A stretch of DNA of 64,000 nt from Paulownia fortunei (GCA_019321725.1 CM033114.1:13620278-13684277); one strand, 5' to 3'. Counted from the stretch's first letter, positions 35,353 to 47,093 are shown. Translations and numbers: made by a program. The notes: a model not told the origin generated them from the letters alone.

Positions 35353-37046
35353 ACGATTTCGCTTATTTAGTGAATTTTGGATTTATGAATGCATGTTTTT
35401 AAATTGTTTAAATTCATGTTAATTATGTAAAATTTGATTGGAATAATTTTTAGAAATTATGTTTTAGAAATTTTTAATTGGAATAATTTTAATTGCTTAT
35501 TTAAATTGTTTAAATATGAAAATATTTTTTTTTGATAAAACGGGCATCGGGTGTCAGACACCCGACCACTGCACGCGCAGGCACCTGGCAGTGGGTGCCC
35601 CATCACCCAGTGTTGGGTGCCCGACATTGGGCGTTGGGCGCCTGGCGCCCCATTAGCGATAGCGGGTGCCCGTCACCTGGCACCTGAAAGTAAGTGCCCG
35701 TCACCTGGCATCCGACACCGAGCACGCGCCTAATGAGCAGCAGTGGTGCTACTCATCGTGTCGTTCTGGGTCTATTTGTTTTTATTTTTTTTATTTTCTG
35801 GAATATTAAAATTAATGTTAATTTTAATTATTTCTGAAAAATTATTTTCAAAGAAAAATTATTTTGCAAGCAATTAAAAATTATACCAAGTTAAAAGAAA
35901 AATTGCGTTTAACAATTTGGTAAATTTACATGTTTTGATAATTACATATGATGTTAATTATGAGCATGTATAGAATGATCATAAGCCATTGAACCAATGT
36001 GATTGGTTTTATTTAATATTTTTAGATTTTAAAATGGGGCGTGCGAGCCTCTTATTTCATTTATGTAAGTTATTTTATTTTCTGTAAAGAGAGTAGAATA
36101 GATGGTAAGGTTTTTTTTTCTTTGGAAGACGAAGGAGAATAAAAAAAGAGGTTCCAAAGAAGGACCATGTTTATATGAGATACAATTATGTAATAGAATA
36201 GGTTCTATTCCATTTTATTACCTTTAGACTGACCTTTAGGTCCATTTTTGGTTCAAATAGACCACATATGAGTAGTTCATGATCCTCCAATTATTTAAGT
36301 ATGTATTAGATACATGCTTAGAATTTTATTTAATGCTTTTATGCTTGCGAAATGATATTATGATATCATGCATTAAATAATCAACCTAATTTAAATTATG
36401 TTGAGGTTTTGGATAAAATTAAACCCCACTTAATTTACTAAACTTAAGTAAAAGAATTTTTTGAAAATTCGATTTCAAACAAAAATGAACAAGTTAGGTA
36501 GGACCTATCGATCCATGCCTACCATCAAAGATAGAGACATGACGACTGATACCGCACTTGATCACTGACCATGAGTCGTGGGGTGGTCTTGTGTTGGAAA
36601 GCTATGATCTCTACCAAGCATTGAGATGCTCGTGGGATGGAATCACCATTATGTTGGCCATGAGTCGTGGGACATCTTGATGCTCTATCTACACGAATGT
36701 TTGATGGGTATTGTTTGACACTTAGTACCATATGGGCTCATAAAATTGGGGTATATGAGAAGAGGTGAGGCAAAATAAACTTGAAGGTTGTATAGTGATA
36801 CAATCGTCAAAGAGTTGATTATCGATAGAAATATTTCATGGGCTCATAAAATTGGTGTGAAATATTTCCATTGGACCTCAAGCTCACTAGGAAATTTGAT
36901 TTCCCAAAATTTCATTAGGGGTGATGGAATTCGAAGAAAATAGTGGGAGACATTTAGTATTAAAGACCTTATATTAAATGAATATGTTTTTCCCATAGTT
37001 TACTCATTTTCTGCTTGGTGCATGTTTTGTAGATTGTTCTACTAAA
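35353..37046 (+). other. C2 5' leader with GC-rich hairpin block
   Basis: 1.7 kb of AT-rich untranslated leader. It contains a sharply GC-rich island at 35541-35755 made of imperfect repeats of GGGTGCCC/CACCTGGCA type, with the perfect hairpin TCGGGTGTCAGACACCCGA at 35547-35565. The 60-codon frame across it (35551-35733) is a by-product of the repeats. C3 has the same hairpin at 31229-31247. Confidence 0.75.
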
Positions 37047-37835
37047 ATGGCAAAGAATCCACTTGCAACAATCCTTGAAAAAAATAAATTAATTGGACCT
37101 AACTTTATCGATTGGCTAAGAAACCTAAAATTAACTCTTCAGTCGGAGAAGAGGGTATATGTCCTCGACACTGTGCCTCCTTCGGTACCACCGGAGGATA
37201 TTACTTTAGAGGATTATGCAGATTTTTATGTCATGTTGATGATAATCTGCAGGCTCGATGCTACATGTTGGCATCGATGTCAAATGAGCTGTAGAGGCAG
37301 AACGAGGATCAAGATACTGCTTATGGGATACTCATTCACCTACAAAAGTTGTATGGTGAAAGAACTCGACAGACAAGATATCAGATCTCAAAAGAGCTTT
37401 TCAGATGTCGTATGACTGAGGGCTCTTCAGTCCATGATCATGGATTGAAGATGATAGCCCTTATTGAAAGGCTGGCGTCCTTTGGAGTCGTTATGGAGAA
37501 CGAACTCTATACAGACCTTCTGCTGCAGTCTTTGCCTCCATCATTTGACAACTTTATTGTCAACTTTAACATGCACAACATGGAGACTAGTCTCGTTGAG
37601 CTTGTGAACATGTTAAAGACGGATGAGTCCACTATGTATAAGGACAATCCGATTCTACTTGTTGGATCTTCTTTCAGATCAAAGTCTAAAAAGCCCAATA
37701 AGGTAAAAAGGAAAGGAATGGGTTCCTCTAAACTCAAGAAACTGAAAGCTAAGGGTGGTGTAAAAAAGGTTTCTTCTTAAACCAATGACAAGTGCCATTA
37801 CTGTAGCAAACCAGGGCACTGGAAGAGGAATTGCA
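37047..37835 (+). pseudogene. C2 gag with CCHC zinc knuckle
   Basis: The ATG at 37047 (MAKNPLATILEKNKL) is shared with C1 and C3. The first 123 codons are followed by a frameshift into 37349-37780 (GSSVHDHGLKMIALIERLAS, then a lysine-rich end), then a stop. The knuckle CHYCSKPGHWKRNC (C-x2-C-x4-H-x4-C) is at 37793-37834. Confidence 0.88.
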
Positions 37836-37911
37836 AGGAGTATCTTGCAAGCCTGAAGAGTTCAGGTATATATTTTGTTGAAGTTAACTTTTGGTTAACA
37901 ATACTTTTTAG

Positions 37912-38315
37912 GTATTAGATACCGGTTGTGGCTCACATATCTGCAATGATTTGCAGATGATGGCAAGAAGTAGGAAGCAGGATGGAGGAGAGACGGTCCT
38001 TAGGATGGGGAATGGAGCAAGAGTTGCTGCATTAGCTATAGGGACCATTAATCTAGCTTTAGAGAATGGTTATGTAATAATTTTAAACAATTATCTTTTT
38101 ATTCCGGATATTATTGAGAATATTATCTCTATTCCAGTTTGGATAGAGAAGGTTTTAGATTTACCATTGAGAATGGATATTGTTCCATTTTCAAACATTC
38201 TGATTTTATCTATTCTGGTTTTTTGACGAATTGTGTATATACTATTACTCCCCATAACCCCATTTTCACAATTCAACAAAATAAAAAAAAAATAGATAAT
38301 CATAGTTCAATGAGC
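37912..38315 (+). pseudogene. C2 protease
   Basis: VLDTGCGSHICND at about 37912-37950 carries the catalytic Asp. The frame 37951-38226 (LRMGNGARVAALAIGTINLAL) is followed by a frameshift into 38139-38372, which ends in the integrase approach. The copia-type protease lies directly after gag. Confidence 0.87.
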
Positions 38316-39008
38316 CTGTGGTACGCAAGATTAGGACATATTTATGAGAAAATGATTAACAAATTATCATAATGGCTTGATCTAACGAAAGAGCAAGAAC
38401 TGGCAACATGTGAATCCTGCCTCAAAGAAAAGATGACCAATCCCCATTTGTTGGATAAGTGGAGCGAGCCAAGTATCTATTGGATTTGATCCATAGATGT
38501 ATATGGGCCACTAAATGTTAGTGCCCGTGGGAACTATAACTACTTCTTAACATTTACCGATGACTTCTCTAGGTATGGTTATGTGTACCTTTTAAGGTAC
38601 AAGTCTGAAGTATTTGAAAAGTTCAAAGAATTCAGAACTGAAGTAGAGAAACAAACTGGATTAAGTATAAAAACTCTTCGATCTAATCGAGGAGGTGAAT
38701 ACTTAAGCACATAATTTTTAGATTATCTAAAAGAGAATGGGATTCTCTCACAGTGGACTCCTCCTGCTACTCCCCAATTCAACGGAGTTGCAGAATGCAG
38801 GAATCGAACCTTGTTGGACATGGTTCAATCTATGATGAGCTTCACTTCATTATCTCTTTCATTCTGGGGCTATGCCTTAGAAACGGCGGCATACGTGTTA
38901 AATAGGGTGCCATCTAAAGCCGTGCCCAAAATACCATATGAGATGTGGTGTGGAAAGACATCTTCCTATAAATACCTTAGGGTATGGGGGTGTGCTTCTT
39001 ATGTGAAG
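38316..39008 (+). pseudogene. C2 integrase with a changed catalytic residue
   Basis: LWYARLGHI marks the amino-terminal zinc region (with CESCLKEK for the cysteine pair). The core has Asp in SIDVYGPL, but the second catalytic Asp is Asn: LRSNRGGEY at 38676-38702, codon AAT at 38685. Glu in NGVAECRNR is kept. In-frame stops occur at about 38371, 38487 and 38713, and a stop at 39009 ends the frame before the reverse transcriptase. Confidence 0.88.
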
Positions 39009-39014
39009 TAGCTA

Positions 39015-40244
39015 GTGGGAGATAAGTTGGATATGAGATCTAGCTTATACAAGTTTGTGGGGTATCCAAAGGAGTCTATTGGATACTATTTCTATGATGC
39101 CGCAGAACAAAGGGTGTTTGTTTCGAGGAATGCTACCTTTCTTGAAGAAGAATTTCTTTCAAATGGAAGTGGCAATGTTGTAGAACTTGAAGAGGTTCAA
39201 GAACCACAGAATACCCCAACTGACACAGTAAATGGTACACTAGCTGATGCTGGACCCTCTAAGGCACAACCTCTTCGAAGATCCGAAAGGGTTTCAAGAT
39301 TACCTAAGAGATACAACTTGTTGTTAGAGAACAAAGAAGAGGGACTCCCCTTGGATAATGATCCAAGAAGTTATGGAGAGGTGATGTTTGACATCGACTC
39401 GGAGAAGTGGCAAGAAGCTATGCAGTCCGAAATAGACTCTATGTATTCCAACAAGGTATGGACTTTGGTGGACCCACCACAGGGAATTGTTCGCATTGGC
39501 TACAAATGGGTCTACAAGCGGAAGCTTGGAGTAGACGAAGAGGTAGTGACCTATAAGGCACGATTGGTAGCAAAAGGTTATACTCAGAAGCAAGAAATTG
39601 ATTATGAGGAAACTTTTTCACCAATAGCGATGCTTAAATCCATACGGATACTGTTGGCCAGATCTGTATATTATGACTATGAGATATGGCAAATGGATAT
39701 GAAGACCATTTTTCTTAATGGAAACATTAAGCAAGAGATCTATATGAAGCAGCCAGAATGCTTCATATCCAACGGGAGCGAGCAAAAGGTTTGCAAGCTC
39801 CAGAGATCCATTTATGGACTCAAACAAGCTTCGACGAGTTGGAACATTCGATTTGATGAAATGATCAAAATGTTTGACTTTCATAAGAACCCAGATGAAC
39901 CATGTGTCTACAAGAAGGTTAGTGGGAGTGTAGTTACATTTGTTGTGCTCTACGTTGATGACATCCTACTCATTGGGAATGATGTAGGGATGTTGCAGTC
40001 AATGAGGACTTGGTTATCTAATCAGTTTTTCATGAAGGACTTGGGAGATGCATATTTTATCCTAAGGATAAAGATCTATAGAGATAGATTCAGAAGGATG
40101 ATCGGACTATCCCAGTCCATGTACATAGACAAAGTGCTAAAAAGGTTTAGCATGGAGGAATCCCAGAGAGGATTCCTGCCTATGAGTCATGGGGTTTCAC
40201 TCTCTAAGGTTATGTCTCCAAGACACCTGAAGAAAAAGAAATGA
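39015..40244 (+). CDS. C2 reverse transcriptase open frame (409 codons; part of a broken pol)
   Basis: This is the longest open frame in the window. It begins in the linker after the integrase (GDKLDMRSSLYKFVGYP), then has reverse transcriptase motifs WQEAMQSEIDSM, KARLVAKGYTQK, KLQRSIYGLKQAS and the catalytic YVDD at 39951-39962 (LYVDDILLIGND). The internal ATG is not a natural start; a TAG at 39009, probably from CAG, separates it from the integrase. It ends by a frameshift at about 40240 before RNase H. It is not expected to be expressed as a working enzyme. Confidence 0.9.
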   Translation: MGDKLDMRSSLYKFVGYPKESIGYYFYDAAEQRVFVSRNATFLEEEFLSNGSGNVVELEEVQEPQNTPTDTVNGTLADAGPSKAQPLRRSERVSRLPKRYNLLLENKEEGLPLDNDPRSYGEVMFDIDSEKWQEAMQSEIDSMYSNKVWTLVDPPQGIVRIGYKWVYKRKLGVDEEVVTYKARLVAKGYTQKQEIDYEETFSPIAMLKSIRILLARSVYYDYEIWQMDMKTIFLNGNIKQEIYMKQPECFISNGSEQKVCKLQRSIYGLKQASTSWNIRFDEMIKMFDFHKNPDEPCVYKKVSGSVVTFVVLYVDDILLIGNDVGMLQSMRTWLSNQFFMKDLGDAYFILRIKIYRDRFRRMIGLSQSMYIDKVLKRFSMEESQRGFLPMSHGVSLSKVMSPRHLKKKK

Positions 40245-40935
40245 TGGCTTGCATACCTTATCCTATTGCAATAGGGAGCATAATGTATGCAATGTTATGT
40301 ACAAGGCCTGATATAGCACATACTCTGAGTGTCACGAGCAGATATCAGTCCAATCCAGGGAAAGAACACTGGAAAGCCGTTAGATGATCCTCAAGTACTT
40401 GAGAGGGACTAAGGATATCTTTATGATATACGGCAATGGAGAACTAAAACTGGAGGGATATACAGACTCTAGTTTTTAGTCCGATATCGATGACTCGAAG
40501 TCCATGTCCGGATACATATTCACCCTGAATGGTAGTGCGGTCAGTTGGAAGAGTTCCAAGCAAGAGACGACTGCAGACTCTACCATCAAAGCTAAATATA
40601 TTGCTGCATCAGATGCAGCAAAAAAAGTTGTTTGGATTAGAAACTTCATCCAAGGGTTGGGTATAATTCCATCCGTTGTTGATCTAGTTATGATTTACTG
40701 TAATAATAATGGAGCCATTGCACAAGAAAAAGAGTCAAGATCTCATCAAAGATCTAAGCACATAATAAGGCGATATCACTTGATCAAAGAGATCATTGGT
40801 AGAGGCGACGTCATTGTGGATCTAGTTGCCTCAACAGAAAATATAGCAGACTTACTTACTAAGCCCTTAGCACATAAGATATTTGACGGACATCTTGAGA
40901 AGATGGGTCTTAGATATTTGGGCAATTGGAGCTAG
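40245..40935 (+). pseudogene. C2 RNase H
   Basis: It continues in other frames: YAMLCTRPDIAH, KYLRGTKD, EGYTDS, and then the frame 40504-40935. The block usually read as AEYIA is AKYIA, a Glu-to-Lys change near the active site. It ends [19 protein letters not shown], the usual copia pol carboxy end. Confidence 0.87.
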
Positions 40936-40949
40936 GGCAAGTGGGAGAT
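40935..40949 (+). other. C2 polypurine tract
   Basis: GGGCAAGTGGGAGAT directly before the 3' LTR TGTTAGAG. Confidence 0.92.
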
Positions 40950-42424
40950 TGTTAGAGTAGGATGCCCAACGCCCCAATTAGATTGGGTGTATTATAATAT
41001 TTTGCTTTTGTAAAGACAATCTTATTGGGAATCATATTAATAAAAAGGCATTTTTTTATCTTATATCTTGCATCTTTTATTTCTTGCTATGATTACTTGC
41101 TAGGTATTTTCATGAATAGTGAGGTTTTTGGAATTAAAGAGTTGATTCCAAGCGGATTAATTAATTAAATTAATTACTTAGAATAATTGTTATTCATAAG
41201 TTGCAAATGTTGCAAACCCACTACTAGCTTAGTAGTGAACCTAAGAGGGTCACACATCTTTATGGAAAGTAACATTTCTAATTTTAGATTTTATCTAATG
41301 GTTGGAAATTAATTAATTAATACTGATCAATTAATTAATTAAGGGTTCTATTTAATTTAATGGTTAAATTAAATTATTCAATTAAGTAATTGGATTATTT
41401 AATTGGACCTAATTTGATTAGGAAGTCCAAATGGAGTAGATTAAATTAATCAATTGGATTAATTAAATTGGGATTGAATCAATTGAATAATTTGAGGATT
41501 TTTGAGTCTAAACCCAAAATTAATGTGGATCACGTAAAAAGCACACTAAAATATGAAGAGAATAAATTAAATAAATCATATTTATCTAATTAGAATATTT
41601 ATAGATAAATAAATATAGTACCCGGTTTTATGGGATAAAATCGGCCACTAAGATTTAATTTATGTATAAATATAATTATAGTATATATATGATATATATC
41701 TATCTTGATATTATTTGAAGAGTTCAAATTAATATCAACAATGAATGTAGACAATTTTGATGATTAATGTAGTCTCAAATTAGTCCACATACAATAGGAG
41801 AGAGAACAGATAAGAGTTCTTGAAAGATTTAGAATCTTTCCAAGATAAGGTTTTGAACTAGTTCAAAATTGAAAAACTTTCCAAAAGTTGGAAAGGGATT
41901 AAAATTTTCAGTTCTATATATATGAGGGATGAAAATTACATAATAAATTCAAAAATTTGAGCAAAAATTATTTTGTTTAAAGTCTTCTATTTTTCTCCCA
42001 GAAAAGAAAAGAAAGAAAAAGAAAATCAGTTTCTTCAATTCTCTTTATATTATTATTTCAAGAACTTAAAGAATCAATTTTTATTGTTCTTGAAAATTTA
42101 CTCCGGTTCTAGATTAGTAAATAATTAAAAGGATACTAGCGAATCCTTTTGATTGGTGTTGATCTTCCGTATTGTGGACCTGATAGAGGGGAGACACTTG
42201 AATCCCTTCGAGTTCTGATAGTCCAGGATAAGCAATTGATTGCTTCATTCCCTACAACAAATGGAGTGCACGAAAGGTATAATCTGATTTTATATTTATT
42301 TATATATTCACTTGAATAAGTACGATCATTAAAATTGCTTTCGAATCAAAGGGGTTAAATTTATGTTTGATAAAAATTTTAATTTTTCGCTGCGTATAAC
42401 CCTGCGATTATAGCGATCCGAACA
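40950..42424 (+). repeat. C2 3' LTR (1,475 bp, internal deletion)
   Basis: Both ends match the 5' LTR, but about 520 bases corresponding to 33494-34012 are absent. Otherwise the two LTRs are close. Confidence 0.92.
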
Positions 42425-42429
42425 TGTAC

Positions 42430-43300
42430 CACATTTGATGATCAAACTTGTACAAATGAGATTGTTAAGCTCAAATTATTTCTTTTTCTTTAAAAGATAA
42501 AGCAAAAACTTGACTTAATTCTTTAAAACCTAGGTCAATTAGAACTTGGCAAGAAATACAAGTCTGAATTTTTGAAAAAGTTCTTTCCATCTCATAAAAT
42601 TAATGCTTTGAAAAGACAAATCCAAAACTTCTCTCAAAATTCTAATGAAGCTTTCTTTCAATATTGGGAAAGATTTAAAGAATTTGTTGAATTTATGCCC
42701 ACATCATGGTTTTAAAAAATAGTTCTTAATTAATTTCTTTTATGAAAGTTTAACTCTTGAAACAAAATAATTTATTGAAACAATGTATAATGACGAGTTT
42801 CTTGATTAAAAAACCTGATGAAGCCTTAGAATATCTAGATTATTTAACAAAAAACTCTCAATCACGGCATAATGTCAATTCTTTCGAAGGTTTTATTAGA
42901 TCTAAACTTACTAATGGTAATAAAGAAAAATATTACCCTAGTCAAGAAGATGATCTAAATGCTAGGATTGCTAGTTTAACAAGAAAAGTAGAGGCCATGG
43001 AACTTAAAAAAGTGAAGGAAATCAAATATGTGTGAGAGGAAGAAGTTTGTAGCAATTGTGAATTTATGGGGCACTCCACCAATGAATGTCCACATATTCT
43101 AGTACAAGAAAATTTCATGAACACATTCAAACAGTCTTTCCATTATCTATATTCTGAAACTTACAATCCACAATGGAGAAATCATCCCAATTTTAGTTGG
43201 CGAGATGATAACCGTGCCCAACCGCTACATTCACAAAATCCACCAAAACTTTCCTTATTATCCAGCTCTACATACAAAATCCCTTGACGAGACTTTGCAA
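42430..43300 (+). pseudogene. A2 gag, second part with CCHC knuckle
   Basis: Continues from 33355: FDDQTCTNEIVKLKL, then capsid and linker frames (42757-43035). The knuckle CSNCEFMGHSTNEC is at about 43050-43091, with a stop at 43033 just before it. A proline/histidine-rich tail follows in 43066-43287. Confidence 0.85.
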
Positions 43301-44256
43301 GCATTTATGCATGAATAAACAAATATTAATAATCAAACTTCACAAGCTATCAATGAGATCAAAAACACACTTTCAAGGAGAAAGTTTTTAATCCATCATC
43401 AAGAATGAAGAATGAAAATTGTGTTGACAATGAAGGTAAGTTGAATGAAGGTTAGTGTGAAAATGATGAAAAAAAAAATATTCACCTCCATCACCCTTTC
43501 CTCAAAGATTACAACAAAGTAAAAAATTGAACTCAAATTCTAAAATCTTTGAGCCTTTTCAACTAGTTAAGATTAATATTCCATTGTTAAATGCAATCAA
43601 ACAAGTTTCTTCTTATGCCAAATTTTTGAAAGACTTATGTACAATCAAAAGAAAACATCATGTACAAAAGAAGGCATTTTTAACTGAAAGTGTTAGTTCA
43701 ACAATTCAACAATTCACTCCACTCAAGTACAAAAATCCAGGTTGTCCAACCATTTCTTGTATCAGAGAAAGCACTATAATAGAGCGTGCTTTGTTTAATC
43801 TTCTACCTTTCTCAGTGTATGAATAGTTAGGTTTAAGAGAATTTAAAACAACTTATGTTGCACTCAAACTAGCTGATAGTTCGATTAAAGTTCTAAAGAG
43901 AGTGATAGAGGAAGTGTTTGTACAAATTGATAAGTTTTAATTTCTAATGGATTTTATTATTTTGGACATAGAGCCTATTACACATACACATACACATATT
44001 CCTATCATTTTAGATCATCATTTTCTTGCAACTTCAAATTATTTGATAAATTATAGGAATGATATTTTGAAGTTATCTTTTGGAAGTATGACTTTGGAAC
44101 TAAATTTGTTTAATATTTGTGAGCAACCTACAGAAGATGTTGAAGTACATGAAGTGGATTCAATTGAGGAACTTGTTCATGAATATTTTACTATTGCTAA
44201 TTCTTCAGAGCCTTTGGAGACTTGTTTTGAAAGTGAAAGTATTTGTAAAAAAACAG
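43301..44256 (+). pseudogene. A2 protease remnant with catalytic site deleted
   Basis: The frame 43527-43826 matches the A1 protease closely, but where A1 has ALLDLGASVNLLPF it reads ALFNLLPF (near 43788-43810): six residues including the catalytic Asp are gone without a frameshift. The linker frame 43947-44306 follows and runs into the B2 LTR remnant at 44257. The reverse transcriptase and RNase H expected next are absent. Confidence 0.87.
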
Positions 44257-44319
44257 TTGAAAACAAACTAAATATTAATCAAAAGGTATATGAATTATTG
44301 GTATAAAACCAACTTATCA
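44257..44319 (-). repeat. B2 3' LTR remnant (63 bp)
   Basis: The text TTGAAAACAAACTAA...CAACTTATCA equals the LTR start of family B (compare 12900-12961). The remaining 1.7 kb is deleted. Confidence 0.88.
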
Positions 44320-45899
44320 AATACCCCCAAAAGATTATAAAACCAACTCATCTCAAAAGATTAGAAAAATATACCAAGTTTACATGTTAACATGCATATT
44401 GGTTTCACATAACTTCATGGTCTTGTGTGTTTGAGTATGAAAGTAGTAGTTTATCACCTTTCATTTATTATTCGGATAGGTTTATAAAGCTAGCCAAACT
44501 TTTGAAGTGCTTACCAAACTCCAAAGGCTTGTTTTTCACACTAATCTCCACTAATGTAGGTAGATCATAGAATCAAAGATCAAAAGGACTTCTAAAGCTT
44601 GTAATGTGAGGCTTGGGTATTGGAGGAAAAATATGGTAAATATGGAAAATTATAGCTAAAATTTACCCATTTTACACAATCATACTAGAACCTTTATGAA
44701 TGAACACCAACTTCTTCATCAATCCCTTCCTTTTTCTTTATTGAACATCCCATTCTTCTTCTTTTTGATCTTGGATTACCCCCAAACTTATTTATTTTTT
44801 TGTATGCAACGGGAGTCTATTTGTTTTATGGATTTCAATTCATACACCTCAATTCATAATATCTTCATTTTCATCATTTTTTCAATCTTTTCTTCTCTTT
44901 ATTTTTGTTTCTTCTTCTTCTTCATCTTTTTTTTAATTCAACAATTTACTTAAGAATGATTATGTAAATGAGATGAAAAAATGGTAGAATATTGAATTTT
45001 TTTATAAAGCGCGATAATGTGTATAGGTTGTCCAAAGAATTATTTCAATAGGCTCAAAAGGGGACATTAGAAAATAATTTAAGTATAGGTTGGCTTCAAA
45101 GTCTCAAACGGTCCAAAAATGGCCTAAATCATCTCCCTAAGTTATGTCACATAGGATTTCACCTCGACAAATGATCAAACAAGTTCTAGTGGTTGGTAGG
45201 ATCATTTAGAAAATAATTAGACCTTATAAACTATCTCTAAATAATTAAATATAACTCAATAAACTACTTAGTGCATCAAGATTCACAAGACCTCATAAAT
45301 AAATAAAATCAAATTTTGATGTTTAGACACGTAAACAAACGTACATATTCTAATATTTACTTTTTTTTTCAAACATGCACATAGTTTATCACTAAACTTT
45401 TCAAGCAACTTGTAATAATCCTAGACTCTTGAACTCCCCCAAACTTAATATAAGCATTGTCCTCAATGATTGAAAGAATTGTAAAACAAGGGGACTTTTC
45501 TGAAAATGGGTGGTGTTTAGCCTTTAACCTGCAAAAATAAGTAAAATATCAAGGAAAAATCATCATAATATGAAACAAAATAAGAATAACAACACTCACA
45601 AAAATAAGAAAAAAGAGATTGGGTTGCCTCCCAAGAAGCGTTTTATTTAAAGTCTTTAACCAGACCAAAACTAAATACTTTATGTTGTTTCTCCGAGTGG
45701 AAGATTAAACATCTTCCAAATTTCATTGCCATAATAATGTTTCAACCTCTGTCCATTGACACGAAATAATATGCAATCCTTACGTTTGAGCTCAACTGCC
45801 CCAAATGGAAATGTCTTGTTGACAATAAAGGGACCGAACTATCTAGATTTCAATTTTTCTGAAAAAAGTTTTAATCTAGAATTAAAAAGCAACACTAGT
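44320..45899 (-). other. B2 polypurine tract and 3' non-coding region
   Basis: The minus-strand TTTTGGGGGTATT at 44320-44335 abuts the LTR. Two more runs of AAGTTTGGGGG type lie near 44748-44762 and 45434-45447. The CATTG-loop-CAATG hairpin is at 45455-45468 and the conserved GGGAGGCAACCC block at 45620-45637. The 85-codon plus-strand frame at 44696-44953 is T-rich and shows no domain. The upper end (45650-45899) merges with the carboxy end of the integrase. Confidence 0.65.
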
Positions 45900-47093
45900 T
45901 GTTCGAGTTGAAATTCCCTTTTCATGATCATTTTCTCATGCCATTGTTTTTTTTTTCTTTATAGATTTTAGCATTTTCATAGGCATCAAGCCTAAATTCC
46001 TCCATTTCATTGAGTTGCAACAATCATTTTTCTCATATTGCCTTTGTATCAAAATTTAATTGTTGTACAGCCCAATATGCTCTATGTTCTAGCTCAACGG
46101 AGAGGTGACAAGCTTTTCCAAAAACTAATCGATAAGGAGACATACCTATAGGAGTTTTATATGCCGTGCGGTATGCCCACAATGCATCATCAAGCTTATG
46201 TGCCCAATCTTTTTGATTAATGCTTATTGTCTTCTTAAGGATTTGCTTCACTTCCCGATTTGAGATTTTGGCTTGTCCATTTAATTGAGGATGATATCCA
46301 AGAGCTACCTTATGTCTTACACCATACTTAGCCAAAAGGTTATTAAATATTTTATTACAAAAATGAGAACCTTCATCACTTACAGTTGCTCTAGGTGTGC
46401 CAAAACGATTGTGCAAGAATTTAAGCACTACCTTGGCATCATTAGTAGGTGTGGCAATTGCTTCTATCCACTTGGAGACATAATCTACAGCGAGCAAAAT
46501 GTATGATCGGCCATTTAATGGAGAAATAGTCCCATGAAGTCAATCCCCCAAACATCAAAGAGTTCAACTTCCATCATGTTAGTCAAAGGAAGCTCATGGC
46601 ATCTAGTAGTTGTTCCAGTTCTTTTATACCGGTCACATGTCTACACAAAAGCATAACAATCCTTAAACAAATTTGACCAATAAAAACTAGATTGTAATAC
46701 CTTAAAAGCTGTCCTTGTAGGTCCAAAATGACCACCACATAGAGATGAATGATAGTGCTTAAGAATTTCATTTGTTTCCTTCGTTGGAATGTATCTCCAA
46801 ATCACAGAATCTGAACACCTTTTGAAGAGCAAGGGATCATCCCATAGATATGATTTCACATCATGTAAGATTTTTTTCTTTTGATGATATGTGAGGTCTG
46901 GAGGCAATAATCCACCTATAAGATAATTCACAAAATCTACATACCAAGGTAAATTATCTTTGATTGCCAAAATAAACTCATCTGGGAAAAAATCTTTAAT
47001 TGGTCCTTCAAAGTTCTCATTTTTCTTCCAACCTCGATAAGTGATCTGCCACCACATTTTCACTTTCCTTTTTATCTTTGATTTCAAGATCAA
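45700..47093 (-). pseudogene. B2 integrase with catalytic Glu changed to Lys
   Basis: The zinc region lies in 47093-46641 (ILKHYHSSLCGGHFGPTRTA). The core frame 46497-46033 has Asp41 in SDEGSHF and, exactly 35 residues further, Lys77 where catalytic Glu belongs ([12 protein letters not shown]; codon at 46267-46269). The carboxy-terminal domain continues to about 45700 in other frames with stops. An active integrase would need the Glu. Confidence 0.88.

Larger units (their letters stand above)
33356..42424 (+). mobile_element. C2: Angela-like copia element, structurally complete, coding regions broken
   Basis: 5' LTR 33356-35338, initiator tRNA-Met primer site, 1.7 kb leader, gag, protease, integrase, reverse transcriptase, RNase H, polypurine tract and 3' LTR 40950-42424 are all present and in copia order. 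Motifs YVDDILLIGND and DTGCGSH and the long LTRs suggest the Angela lineage. Stops, frameshifts and changed catalytic residues make it inactive. It lies in A2 gag. Confidence 0.93.

Noticed and set aside
35551..35733. 60-codon proline-rich frame in the C2 leader
   Set aside because: It is produced by the GC-rich repeat block; the matching C3 and C1 leaders do not keep it.
39324..39593. Minus-strand frames inside the C2 reverse transcriptase
   Set aside because: They are antisense shadows of the 409-codon reverse transcriptase frame; the same applies to 39439-39624 and 39618-39884.
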